Source of the DNA: Nocardia transvalensis NBRC 15921
GTDB lineage: Bacteria > Actinomycetota > Actinomycetes > Mycobacteriales > Mycobacteriaceae
Length of the DNA: 64,000 nt
Assembly (NCBI RefSeq): GCF_000308875.1
Contig: NZ_BAGL01000055.1
Location: 1 to 64,000, forward strand
Reading direction: 5' to 3'
The position numbers and the translations under genes are program-made. Every line of letters begins with the position of its first letter. Within the stretch, counting starts at the first letter, position 1. Below, piece by piece: positions 1-7,646 of this stretch. The notes below the pieces were generated by a model. The model did not search any database. It had not been told where the DNA came from and was given only the letters and a program-made list of their open reading frames with translations.

Positions 1-33
1 AGCATGACCTTCTTGAGTCAAGAAGGTCATGCT
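1..33. repeat. Perfect foldback palindrome at the window edge
   Basis: Bases 1-15 are the exact reverse complement of bases 19-33, with a 3-base spacer (AGT). The right arm is normal aldehyde dehydrogenase coding sequence (codons for KKVML). The left arm puts stop codons into that frame at 5-7 and 14-16, so it is not natural upstream gene sequence. It looks like a foldback joined to the end of the sequence, either an assembly or library artefact at a contig end or a true inversion scar. Confidence 0.8.
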
Positions 34-721
34 CGAACTCGGCGGGAAGTCACCGGTCCTGATCTACGACGACGCCGACCTGAACATGGCCATCATGATG
101 GCCTCGATGGGCATCTTCGTGCATTCCGGCCAGGGATGCGTCTGCGGCTCACGGGTCTTCGTCCAGCGCGGCGTCTACGACCAGGTGGTGGACGGCATCA
201 CGACGATCGCCAACGCGCTGCAACTGGGCGGCCCCAAAGAAGAGGGCAGCGGCATCGGCCCGCTGATCAGCCAGAAGCAGCTCACCCGTGTCATGGGCTT
301 CATCGATGAGGGCAAACGCGACGGCGTCGAGGTGGTGACCGGCGGATACCGGCTCGACCGGCCCGGCTACTTCGTCCACCCGACCGTGCTCACCAACGTC
401 GACCGCGATATGCGCCTGTACCAGCAGGAGATCTTCGGCCCCGTGGTGACGATCCTGCCGTTCGACGATGACGACGAGGCCGCGGCCCTCGCGAACGACA
501 CGACCTACGGCCTCGCCGCGACCGCCTGGACCACCAATCTCAGCCGGGCCCACCGCATCGCGAAGCGCCTGCACGCGGGCACCGTCACGCTGAACTCCCA
601 GCTGAACTTCGATCACAACGTCCCCTTCGGCGGCTACAAGCAATCCCGCTGGGGCCACGAATTCGGCCGCGAAGGCATCGAGGCCTACCTCCAGACCAAG
701 TCGGTGTGGGCACAGATCTGA
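17..721 (+). CDS. Aldehyde dehydrogenase, C-terminal part (5' truncated)
   Basis: About 235 residues remain of a family normally about 480-500 long. The fragment starts at the conserved ELGGKSP strand and holds the nucleophile region (GQGCVCGSRV), where the first Cys is the expected catalytic thiol. It also has the EIFGPV motif and the C-terminal PFGGYKQSRWGHEFG motif. The enzyme would oxidise an aldehyde to its acid with NAD(P)+ in the cytoplasm. The N-terminal half, with most of the coenzyme-binding domain, is missing because reading is blocked by the foldback at the window edge. The ATG at 29 is internal to the family and is not a genuine start. Substrate cannot be told. Confidence 0.9.
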   Translation, partial: VKKVMLELGGKSPVLIYDDADLNMAIMMASMGIFVHSGQGCVCGSRVFVQRGVYDQVVDGITTIANALQLGGPKEEGSGIGPLISQKQLTRVMGFIDEGKRDGVEVVTGGYRLDRPGYFVHPTVLTNVDRDMRLYQQEIFGPVVTILPFDDDDEAAALANDTTYGLAATAWTTNLSRAHRIAKRLHAGTVTLNSQLNFDHNVPFGGYKQSRWGHEFGREGIEAYLQTKSVWAQI

Positions 722-763
722 CACCGCGACTACCCTGACCGCCGCGCCCGAATCCGTTGCGTC

Positions 764-1336
764 TCAGCCGGTTCGGGTGGTGAGGGCGCGGCAGCCGCGG
801 AGGAACGAGTCGGCGAGGGTGTCGCGGTCGTCCAGGTAGCCGCCGACCATCGCGCCGTCGCGGATCAGCATGAGATCGTCGGCGACCGCGCCGGGATCGG
901 GCAGGTCGAGCGGATCGACGAGTTCCGCGAATAACGTTCGGCACCATGCGCGGTGCTCGGCGACCGCCTTCCGGACGCTGCTGTCCGGATCCGGGTATTC
1001 GGCGGCCGCGTTGATGAACGGGCAGCCGCGGAAACCGGGCTCACATGCCATCGCGCCGACCGCCGCGGCGATGAGCTGAAAGGCCCGGTCGACGTCGCCG
1101 TCCGCGTGCCGGATCGCCGCGGTGAGGCCCTCCCGTTCGAGCCGGGCGCGCCGTTCCAGATGGGCGACGATGAGGTCGTCCTTGCTCTTGAAGTGCCGGT
1201 AGAAGGTCACCTTCGTGGTCGCGGCCCGCTCGATGACCTTGTCGACGCTCACGGCACGGAGCCCGTCCGCATAGAACAACTCGGTCGCTGCGTCGATCAA
1301 CCGCTCCCGCATCGACGCTTTCACGGTCCCGATCAT
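764..1336 (-). CDS. TetR/AcrR family transcriptional regulator
   Basis: An N-terminal TetR helix-turn-helix is clear: a helix like RLIDAATELFYADGLRAVSV, then VTFYRHFKSKDDL. The C-terminal ligand-binding half resembles TetR repressors that sense small organic molecules. I place the start at the second ATG (1336) because GGAGGGAGG lies 5 bases before it; the ATG at 1351 lacks such a site. The gene is divergent from the membrane protein at 1445, and a near-perfect palindrome lies between them, so it probably represses itself and that neighbour. The dehydrogenase fragment is convergent with it, ending 43 bases away. Confidence 0.9.
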   Translation of the reverse strand: MIGTVKASMRERLIDAATELFYADGLRAVSVDKVIERAATTKVTFYRHFKSKDDLIVAHLERRARLEREGLTAAIRHADGDVDRAFQLIAAAVGAMACEPGFRGCPFINAAAEYPDPDSSVRKAVAEHRAWCRTLFAELVDPLDLPDPGAVADDLMLIRDGAMVGGYLDDRDTLADSFLRGCRALTTRTG

Positions 1337-1393
1337 AGGGCCTCCCTCCATTCGTCCTTGCGCCCCGCTCCCCTCGGCCGCTACTGTCGTCTC

Positions 1394-1419
1394 AAGTAGA
1401 GTGACTAGTCATTCTACTT
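1394..1419. promoter_or_regulatory. Palindromic operator between divergent TetR and membrane-protein genes
   Basis: A 26-base palindrome centred on CTAG: 12 of 13 base pairs match, with the core TGACTAGTCA and outer arms AAGTAGA / TCTACTT. It lies in the 108-base divergent gap, 58 bases upstream of the regulator start and 26 bases before the membrane-protein start. Size, symmetry and position are typical of a TetR autoregulatory site. Confidence 0.7.
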
Positions 1420-1444
1420 TACGCTACGACAGATCGGACCCCTC

Positions 1445-2017
1445 ATGACCACCGCCATCGCATCTCGCCCCGCGTCGATCTCGACGGCGCTTCGCACGCT
1501 CTATTTCGTCAGATTCGGGTTCGCGATCGTCTGGGCCGCGCTGCTCGCCGCGACCGCCTCCTCGATCGGCCCTGTCAGCGCGACCCTGCTCCTGCTCTAC
1601 CCCGTGTTCGACCTCGCCGCCGCGGTCATCGACCATCGCGCGTCCCGTGCGACCCCCTCGGCGCTGCTGCTCTCCGTCAATATGGGCCTCAGCCTGCTCA
1701 CCGCCGTCGGCCTCGCCTTCGCGGTCGGCTCCGGACTGCGCGCGGTGCTGATCGTATGGGGCGCATGGGCGATCGCCGCCGGAGCGGTGCAGCTCGTCGT
1801 CGGGGTTACCCGCCGCGCGCTCGGCGGGCAGTGGCCGATGATCCTCAGCGGCGGCATCTCGGTCCTCGCGGGCGCCGGGTTCATCCTGCAATCCGGCGGG
1901 TCCTCGGCCTCGCTCGGCAGCCTCGCCGGGTACGCGACCCTCGGCGGCGTGTTCTTCCTGATCTCCGCGATCCGCCTGGGCCGCACCGCCGAAGGACGCC
2001 GCCGATCGCGTGCGTGA
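1445..2017 (+). CDS. DUF308/HdeD-like integral membrane protein
   Basis: A 190-residue protein made mostly of hydrophobic helices, about six membrane segments (for example around residues 20-40, 45-60, 75-95, 100-125, 130-150 and 155-175). It has short loops and a basic C-terminal tail. This shape and the repeated short-helix pattern resemble the DUF308/HdeD membrane family, which has no firm biochemical role. It is divergent from a TetR gene and shares its operator region, so it is probably that regulator's main target. The family assignment is inferred from pattern only. Confidence 0.65.
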   Translation: MTTAIASRPASISTALRTLYFVRFGFAIVWAALLAATASSIGPVSATLLLLYPVFDLAAAVIDHRASRATPSALLLSVNMGLSLLTAVGLAFAVGSGLRAVLIVWGAWAIAAGAVQLVVGVTRRALGGQWPMILSGGISVLAGAGFILQSGGSSASLGSLAGYATLGGVFFLISAIRLGRTAEGRRRSRA

Positions 2018-2053
2018 CCGCCCGGTCCGGCCGCGGGGCTGTCGACACCGCAA

Positions 2054-2086
2054 TCGAGAATCTAATTCTCGAATTCTGCATTCGAG
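2054..2086. promoter_or_regulatory. Two overlapping inverted repeats upstream of the P450
   Basis: TCGAGAAT-CTA-ATTCTCGA (2054-2072) overlaps CTCGAAT-TCTGC-ATTCGAG (2068-2086); both sets of arms are perfect. They sit 46-78 bases upstream of the P450 start, in the only AT-richer stretch nearby. They look like tandem operator sites for a dimeric repressor. No regulator gene adjacent to the P450 can be named. Confidence 0.5.
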
Positions 2087-2131
2087 ATATCGTTGCAGGG
2101 TAACATAGTTATCGGACGGATCGAGGTCAGC

Positions 2132-3340
2132 ATGCCCGACACCCAACCGCACGGCGACACCGCGGCCTACTGGGATCCCTTCGACCCCGCGATCGCCCGC
2201 GATCCGTATCCGATCTACGAGCGGCTGCGGGCGGAGGCGCCGCTCTATTACAACGAGACGCACGACTTCTACGCCCTCAGCCGTGCCGACGACGTCGACC
2301 GCGCCCTGCTCGACTGGGAGACCTTCTCCTCCTCGCGCGGGCCGATCCTGGAGATCATCAAGGCGGGCGTCGAGATTCCGCCCGGCACCCTGCTCATGGA
2401 GGACCCGCCGGCCCACGACGTCCACCGCGGACTGCTCAAGAGCGTGTTCACGCCGCGGCGGGTGCTGTCGCTGGAGCCGCAGATCCGCGACCTGTGCGTC
2501 CGCTCGCTGGACCGGCTCACCGGCCTCGACCGGTTCGATCTCATGACCGCGTTCGCCAACGAGGTGCCGATGCGCGTGATCGGGATGCTGCTCGGCATCC
2601 CCGAATCCGACCAGGAATCGGTCCGCGAGCGCGCGGACGCGAATCTGCGCACCGCTCCGGGGCAGCGGATGCAGGTGTCGGACACGGCAATTCCGCATGC
2701 CGACCAGTTCGCGGAGTACATCGACTGGCGCGCCGACCACCCCTCCGACGACCTGATGACCGAACTGCTGCGCGCGGAATTCGTCGACACCGAGGGCGTG
2801 ACGCGGACGCTGACCCGCCAGGAGATCCTGACCTACATCTCCGTCGTGGCCGGCGCGGGCAACGAGACCACCGCCCGGCTGATCGGCTGGCTGGGTTCGC
2901 TGCTCGCCCGGCACCCCGACCAGCGCGCCGAACTGGTCGGCCGGCCGCGCCTGATCCCGAACGCCATCGAGGAGACACTGCGGTTCGAGCCCACCGGGCA
3001 CGCCATCGCCCGATACGTCACCGCCGACGTCGACCTGTACGGCCGGACCGTGCCCGCCGGCAGCGCGATGATGCTCCTGATCGGCTCGTCCAACCGCGAC
3101 GAGAACCGCTGGCCGTCCCCGCAGCGATTCGACATCCACCGCAAGATGAGCAACCAGCGGACCTTCGGCTTCGGCACCCACTTCTGCCTGGGAGCCGCCC
3201 TGGCCCGCCTCGAGGCCAAGGTCGCCCTGGAGGAACTACTCGCCCGATTTCCCCGATGGGACGTCGAATGGGACGGGGCCGCACTGTCCTCGACCTCCAC
3301 CGTGCGCGGCTGGGAGACCTTGCCGATCACGATCGGCTGA
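2132..3340 (+). CDS. Cytochrome P450 (bacterial class I, CYP)
   Basis: A 402-residue soluble haem monooxygenase. It shows the I-helix oxygen-activation motif (AGAGNETT), the K-helix ExxR (EETLRF) and the haem loop FGFGTHFCLG, with the thiolate Cys near residue 352. The start at 2132 is chosen because GAGG lies 7 bases upstream; an in-frame ATG at 2093 lies past the inverted repeats and lacks a site. It would need a ferredoxin and reductase, neither of which is next to it. Substrate is unknown. The gene stands alone between the membrane-protein gene and the Nit1C operon. Confidence 0.93.
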   Translation: MPDTQPHGDTAAYWDPFDPAIARDPYPIYERLRAEAPLYYNETHDFYALSRADDVDRALLDWETFSSSRGPILEIIKAGVEIPPGTLLMEDPPAHDVHRGLLKSVFTPRRVLSLEPQIRDLCVRSLDRLTGLDRFDLMTAFANEVPMRVIGMLLGIPESDQESVRERADANLRTAPGQRMQVSDTAIPHADQFAEYIDWRADHPSDDLMTELLRAEFVDTEGVTRTLTRQEILTYISVVAGAGNETTARLIGWLGSLLARHPDQRAELVGRPRLIPNAIEETLRFEPTGHAIARYVTADVDLYGRTVPAGSAMMLLIGSSNRDENRWPSPQRFDIHRKMSNQRTFGFGTHFCLGAALARLEAKVALEELLARFPRWDVEWDGAALSSTSTVRGWETLPITIG

Positions 3341-3557
3341 TACTCGACAGGTACGTCCTCGATGACATCCGTGTTACGGATCCGCTAGATCCACGGCGGG
3401 CGAATGTAAACGGGCTCCGGAAAGGCCCAGCACGACGATTACGCGGCGGTCGCCCGCTGTTCTGAAACGCTCGAATTCACATCGCCGCAGCGCCGAAAAT
3501 GACTGCCGCACAGACATTTACGAGCCTAGGACGCAATTCGCGACCGGTGAGACTTCG

Positions 3558-3595
3558 GCAACTCTCAATTACTCCGGATGTGACCAACAGGAAAT
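3558..3595 (+). promoter_or_regulatory. Candidate GlnR-type nitrogen box upstream of the Nit1C operon
   Basis: Four five-base elements recur every 11 bases: GCAAC (3558), TTACT (3569), GTGAC (3580) and GAAAT (3591). The last two match the actinobacterial GlnR pattern gTnAC-n6-GaAAc well, and the first two match loosely. The site is about 90 bases before the first gene of a cluster whose family is named for its nitrogen-starvation response, so GlnR control is plausible. The rest of the 342-base gap (3341-3682) shows only the inverted repeat listed next. Confidence 0.4.
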
Positions 3596-3617
3596 ACTCA
3601 CGGCGTCAACTAGTTCC

Positions 3618-3653
3618 ATCGGTGAACCCGACTCCCCCGCCGAATTCACCGAT
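3618..3653. promoter_or_regulatory. Inverted repeat in the Nit1C leader
   Basis: ATCGGTGAA (3618-3626) and TTCACCGAT (3645-3653) are perfect 9-base arms separated by 18 bases, ending 30 bases before the first start codon. The site could be a regulator site or a leader-RNA hairpin that would leave the AGGAG ribosome site (3671-3675) free. Confidence 0.45.
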
Positions 3654-3682
3654 TCCGACGAACCTTCCCCAGGAGTTGACGC

Positions 3683-4228
3683 ATGTCCGCACCCACCGAG
3701 ACCACCGCCGACATCGACAAGGCGATCGAGGAGAACATCGCGAAATCGCTGGCCGAGATCCCGCACCCGGCGCTGCCCAAGGGCACCAACATCTACGGCG
3801 CCACCAAGATCTTCCCCGACTACCGCGCCGAGGCCGGGGAAACGTACTTCACGCTCGTGCACGGCATCGCGCACGAGTCCTCGGTGAGTTTCGTGGCCGT
3901 CCTGCAAGCCACCCGCGCGCTGCGCAAGGGCTTCGAATCGGCCATCTATTTCTACGGACCCGGCGCGATCAACTGCGTCGCCAACCGCGGTTTCCCGACC
4001 ACCGGCGACAGCGGCTTCCCCGGCGAGCAGAACATCAACGAGGCACTGTCCACCTTCATCGCCGAGGGCGGCAAGGTGTTCGCCTGCCGGTTCGGCCTGG
4101 CCCTGCACGGCGCGCGCGAGGAGGACCTCATCGAGGGCGTCGTTCCCGCACATCCGCTCGACGTGCAGGACGCACTGATCCACTACGCGCGCAAGGGCGC
4201 GATCATCAACTCCACCTATCAGGTGTAG
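3683..4228 (+). CDS. MSMEG_0572/Sll0783 family nitrogen-starvation response protein (NitB-like)
   Basis: This is the first gene of the operon, with AGGAG 7 bases before the ATG. The 181-residue protein matches the small conserved member of the Nit1C cluster, known from cyanobacteria (sll0783) and mycobacteria (MSMEG_0572). Recognisable parts are IYGATKIFPDY, the central YFYGPGAINCVANRGFPTTG and the C-terminal AIINSTYQV. The fold looks like a small alpha/beta DsrE-type domain. Its biochemical role is not established. In pseudomonads the Nit1C cluster is known to be needed for growth on cyanide, so the protein probably supports nitrile or cyanide nitrogen scavenging. Confidence 0.85.
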   Translation: MSAPTETTADIDKAIEENIAKSLAEIPHPALPKGTNIYGATKIFPDYRAEAGETYFTLVHGIAHESSVSFVAVLQATRALRKGFESAIYFYGPGAINCVANRGFPTTGDSGFPGEQNINEALSTFIAEGGKVFACRFGLALHGAREEDLIEGVVPAHPLDVQDALIHYARKGAIINSTYQV

Positions 4229-4238
4229 GCGGCCCGCC

Positions 4239-5297
4239 ATGACCGAGGTATCCACACGAGTAGACCTGGCGCTACTCGGAATTCGCGTCGACGTGCCGGT
4301 GCAGCGCCGTTCCGGAGCCGGGCCCAGCGACGACGGTCATGTGCTGTTCGGGGGCGCCGGCGCTGCCGTTCCCATCCGGTCCGACAGTCCCTACACCCTG
4401 CGCGGCGACCGGCTGCTGCGCGACGGCGCCGATCTCGGTGTCGCCGTCGAGCCGGTGCGGCGGCCGCGCTTCTACGACCTGCGCACCGCCGACGGCATCG
4501 CCTACGAGCAGATCGCCAAGCTGCACGGCGCCGACGTGCTCGCCACGACCGTGGTGCAGACCTGTATTCGATACGGCGAGGACCAGCGCTGCCGGTTCTG
4601 CGCGATCGAGGCCTCGCTGGCGGCGGGCTCGACGGTCGCGGTCAAGCGGCCCGAGCAGCTCGCCGATGTCGCGGCCGCCGCGGTCCGGCTCGACGGGGTG
4701 CGCCAGATGGTGATGACCACCGGCACCACGGCCGGAAAGGACCGCGGCGCACGGCATCTGGCGCGCTGCGTGCGGGCCGTGCGGCGGGCCGTTCCCGGAC
4801 TGCCGATCCAGGTGCAGTGCGAACCGCCCGCCGACCTGGCCGTTCTCACGGAACTGCGCGAGGCGGGCGCGGAATCCATCGGCATCCACGTCGAATCCCT
4901 CGACGACCGGGTGCGCGCCCGCTGGATGCCCGGTAAGTCCACGGTGCCGCTGTCGGAGTACCGGGCGGCCTGGGCCGAAGCCGTGCGGGTGTTCGGCCGC
5001 AATCAGGTGTCGACCTACCTGCTGGTCGGCCTCGGCGAGGACCCCGACGAACTGGTCCGCGGCGCACGGGAACTCATCGAGATGGGCGTCTACCCGTTCG
5101 TCGTCCCCTTCCGGCCGCTGGCCGGGACGCTCGCCGCCGATGTCGACGGCGCGGCGGCGCCGGCGCCGTCGCTGCTCGAGGACGTAACTCGCAGGGTCGC
5201 TGACGCATTGCGCCGGGCCGGGATGCTCGGCGCCGATCAGAAGGCGGGCTGCGCGGCGTGCGGGGCGTGCAGCGTGCTCCGGACCGCGGGAGGCTGA
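4239..5297 (+). CDS. MSMEG_0568 family radical SAM protein (NitD-like)
   Basis: A 352-residue radical S-adenosylmethionine enzyme. The iron-sulfur cysteines are C109, C118 and C121, a CX8CX2C spacing rather than the usual CX3CX2C; I take this as the family's form. The barrel follows, with MTTGTT (cofactor region) and QVQCEPPADL. The C-terminus carries a further cysteine group (GCAACGACS) that may hold a second cluster. It starts 10 bases after the previous gene and ends 1 base before the next, so translation is coupled. The reaction it catalyses is unknown. Confidence 0.88.
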   Translation: MTEVSTRVDLALLGIRVDVPVQRRSGAGPSDDGHVLFGGAGAAVPIRSDSPYTLRGDRLLRDGADLGVAVEPVRRPRFYDLRTADGIAYEQIAKLHGADVLATTVVQTCIRYGEDQRCRFCAIEASLAAGSTVAVKRPEQLADVAAAAVRLDGVRQMVMTTGTTAGKDRGARHLARCVRAVRRAVPGLPIQVQCEPPADLAVLTELREAGAESIGIHVESLDDRVRARWMPGKSTVPLSEYRAAWAEAVRVFGRNQVSTYLLVGLGEDPDELVRGARELIEMGVYPFVVPFRPLAGTLAADVDGAAAPAPSLLEDVTRRVADALRRAGMLGADQKAGCAACGACSVLRTAGG

Positions 5298-5298
5298 C

Positions 5299-6726
5299 AT
5301 GGTCGCCGTCGACACCTTCCGGGCCTCGTCGTCACCGGACCACTGCGTCCTGTCCGGACACCCGAATCCCACCGAGCCCGCGGACGGATTCCTGATCCGC
5401 CCGGCCGACGCCCGCCATCTCGCCGCCTATCGCGGGCTGCGCCGCGAGAGCTTCGTTCGCGATCAGGGCCTGTTCGAGGGCAGCGACGCCGACGACACCG
5501 ACGACGATCCGCGCACCATCGTCCTGGTCGCGCTCGCCCCGGACGGCACCGTCCTCGGCGGCGTGCGCCTTGCCCCCGCCACCACCGCCGATCTCGGCTG
5601 GTGGACCGGCAGCAGGCTGGTCGTGAACAGCGGGCGCCGCACGCGCGGGGTCGGTCACGCGCTGGTGCGCGCGGCGTGCGCCTACGCCGAGAACGCCGAC
5701 GTCCTGCGGTTCGAGGCCACGGTGCAGCGGCGGCACGCCGCGATGTTCGCCCGCTTGGGCTGGATCCTCCTGGGCGACACCATGGTCGGCGGCGCGCCGC
5801 ACGTCCGCATGCGCTGGCCGATCGACCGGATCGACCGGCTGGCGCGGACCACCAAGGTGCTGCTCGGCCCGCTGCTGAACGATCTCGGCGCGCAGCCGAT
5901 GTCGCTGGGCGGCACCGGTTTCCGCGGTGACGACGGCGCGCCGGTGCCGGGCAGCGATCTCGTCGCGGCCTGCGACGCGATTCTCGCCTCCATGGTCGAA
6001 CGCGATCCGGAGTGGGCGGGCTGGTGCGCGGCGCTGGTGAATCTCAACGACCTGGCCGCCATGGGCGCCGAACCCGTCGGGCTGCTCGACGCGGTCGCCG
6101 CTCCGACCCGGTCGCTGCTCACGCGCATCCTGCGCGGCCTGGCCCGGGCGAGCGACACCTGGGGCGTGCCCGTACTCGGCGGGCACACCCAGATCGGACC
6201 GGCCGCGCTGTCGGTGACCGCCCTCGGCCGCACCGCGCGGCCGGTGCCCGGCGGTGGCGGCCGGGCGGGCGACGAGCTACGCCTCACCGCGGATCTCGGC
6301 GGCCGGTGGCGTCCGGGTTATACAGGGCGGCAATGGGATTCGTCATCACTGCGGACCGGCGCGGAGTTGCGGGCGCTCGGGCGCTTCGTCGCCGACACCG
6401 CGCCGGCCGCCGCGAAGGACGTCAGCATGGCCGGGCTGGCCGGAACCGCGGGCATGCTCGCCGAGGCGTCCGGAGTCGGCGCGGAACTGGACGTGGCGCG
6501 CATGCCGCGTCCCGCCGAAACCGCTGTCGCGGAATGGATCACCTGTTTCCCCGGCTTCGCCATGCTCACCGCCGACCGCCCCGGCGCCGCGATCGCCGCC
6601 ACCGGACCCGCGACCTCCGCGGTATGCGGCGTCCTGACCACCACGCCCGGCGTGCGACTGCGCTGGCCCGACGGAAACACCACCACCGCGGTGCCCGGCA
6701 CCGTCACCGGATTGGGACTCTCATGA
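5299..6726 (+). CDS. GNAT acetyltransferase / AIR-synthase-like fusion (MSMEG_0567 and Sll0787 types)
   Basis: Two Nit1C components are joined in one 475-residue chain. Residues about 1-180 form a GNAT N-acetyltransferase domain (with GGVRLAPATTAD and RRTRGVGHALVRAACAYAE, the acetyl-CoA loop). Residues about 190-475 are an AIR-synthase-like ATP-binding domain (LVNLNDLAAMGAEPVGLLDA, VLGGHTQIG). In cyanobacteria the two halves are separate genes (sll0786, sll0787). AIR-synthase relatives use ATP to activate an amide or formyl oxygen, so the pair probably modifies one shared small molecule. The start ATG lies 1 base after the previous stop; the end overlaps the nitrilase by 4 bases. Confidence 0.85.
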   Translation: MVAVDTFRASSSPDHCVLSGHPNPTEPADGFLIRPADARHLAAYRGLRRESFVRDQGLFEGSDADDTDDDPRTIVLVALAPDGTVLGGVRLAPATTADLGWWTGSRLVVNSGRRTRGVGHALVRAACAYAENADVLRFEATVQRRHAAMFARLGWILLGDTMVGGAPHVRMRWPIDRIDRLARTTKVLLGPLLNDLGAQPMSLGGTGFRGDDGAPVPGSDLVAACDAILASMVERDPEWAGWCAALVNLNDLAAMGAEPVGLLDAVAAPTRSLLTRILRGLARASDTWGVPVLGGHTQIGPAALSVTALGRTARPVPGGGGRAGDELRLTADLGGRWRPGYTGRQWDSSSLRTGAELRALGRFVADTAPAAAKDVSMAGLAGTAGMLAEASGVGAELDVARMPRPAETAVAEWITCFPGFAMLTADRPGAAIAATGPATSAVCGVLTTTPGVRLRWPDGNTTTAVPGTVTGLGLS

Positions 6727-7646
6727 CCGACCTGACCATCTCTGTCGCCGCCGCCGAATTCGGCCGCGATATGGACACCTGCTACCGCACCATCGGCGAC
6801 CTCATCGATCGGGCCCGCGCCCGGGGCAGCCGCCTGCTGGTGCTGCCCGAGGCCTGCCTCGGCGGCTATCTGCCCAGCCTGGGCGGGGACACCGAGAGCG
6901 AGGAGGCCCGGCGGCGACGGCTGCGCAGCCTCCCGCCCGCCCTCGCGCTCGACGGGCCCGAACTACGCCGGATCGCCGCCATGGCCGGTGATCTCGTCGT
7001 CACCCTCGGCTTCTGCGAGGCCGACGGCGAGGACCGCTACAACGCCGCGGTCACCCTCACCGGCGACGGCGTGCTCGGCTCGTACCGCAAGGTGCATCAG
7101 CCACTCGGCGAAAACCTCTGCTACGCCGCGGGTTCGGCGTTCCGCGCCTTCGACACGCCCCTCGGCCGGATGGGCATGCAGATCTGCTACGACAAGGCGT
7201 TCCCCGAGGCGGCGCGGGCGCTGGCACTGGACGGCGCGGAGATCATCACCTCGCTGTCGGCGTGGCCGACCGCCCGCACCGCCACCGCCGAACGGCTCGA
7301 GGACGACCGCTGGACCCAGCGCTTCGACATCTTCGACCGCGCGCGGGCCGTGGAGAACCAGGTGGTGTGGATCGCCTCCAACCAGGCCGGGACCTTCGGC
7401 TCGCTGCGCTTCGTATGCAGCGCCAAGATCGTCGGTCCCGGCGGCGAGGTCCTCGCCACCACGGGCACCGAACCCGGCCTGGCCACCACGACCGTCGACG
7501 TCGAGCACGCGCTGGGGCTGGCCCGGGGCGGCGGCATGTACAACCTCCGCGATCGGCGACCGGAGATCTACGACAGCGTGGTCGCGCGGCACGGCGTGGT
7601 CGGACAGCCGTCCGTGCCCGAGGGATTGGCGGCCGCTCATGCCTGA
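6723..7646 (+). CDS. Nit1C nitrilase (Nit6803 family), catalytically complete
   Basis: A 307-residue carbon-nitrogen hydrolase that would cleave a nitrile to acid and ammonia. The catalytic triad is present: E43 (LPEACLGGY), K123 (YRKVHQP) and C155 (MQICYDKAFPE), plus the second conserved Glu, E130. The ATG overlaps the previous stop (ATGA) and the end overlaps the oxidoreductase by 8 bases. This is the hydrolase that defines the Nit1C cluster. It is about 25 residues longer at the C-terminus than its paralogue at 8894, which lacks two of these residues. The natural substrate is not known with certainty. Confidence 0.92.
   Translation: MTDLTISVAAAEFGRDMDTCYRTIGDLIDRARARGSRLLVLPEACLGGYLPSLGGDTESEEARRRRLRSLPPALALDGPELRRIAAMAGDLVVTLGFCEADGEDRYNAAVTLTGDGVLGSYRKVHQPLGENLCYAAGSAFRAFDTPLGRMGMQICYDKAFPEAARALALDGAEIITSLSAWPTARTATAERLEDDRWTQRFDIFDRARAVENQVVWIASNQAGTFGSLRFVCSAKIVGPGGEVLATTGTEPGLATTTVDVEHALGLARGGGMYNLRDRRPEIYDSVVARHGVVGQPSVPEGLAAAHA

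Noticed and set aside
29..721. ATG at 29 as a true start of a short dehydrogenase
   Set aside because: It lies inside the conserved ELGGKSP region and directly after the foldback; the family needs some 250 more N-terminal residues.
1424..3181. Long minus-strand open frame opposite the membrane-protein and P450 genes
   Set aside because: It is the shadow of GC-rich coding DNA on the other strand; the P450 and membrane-protein motifs are on the plus strand and this frame has no family pattern.
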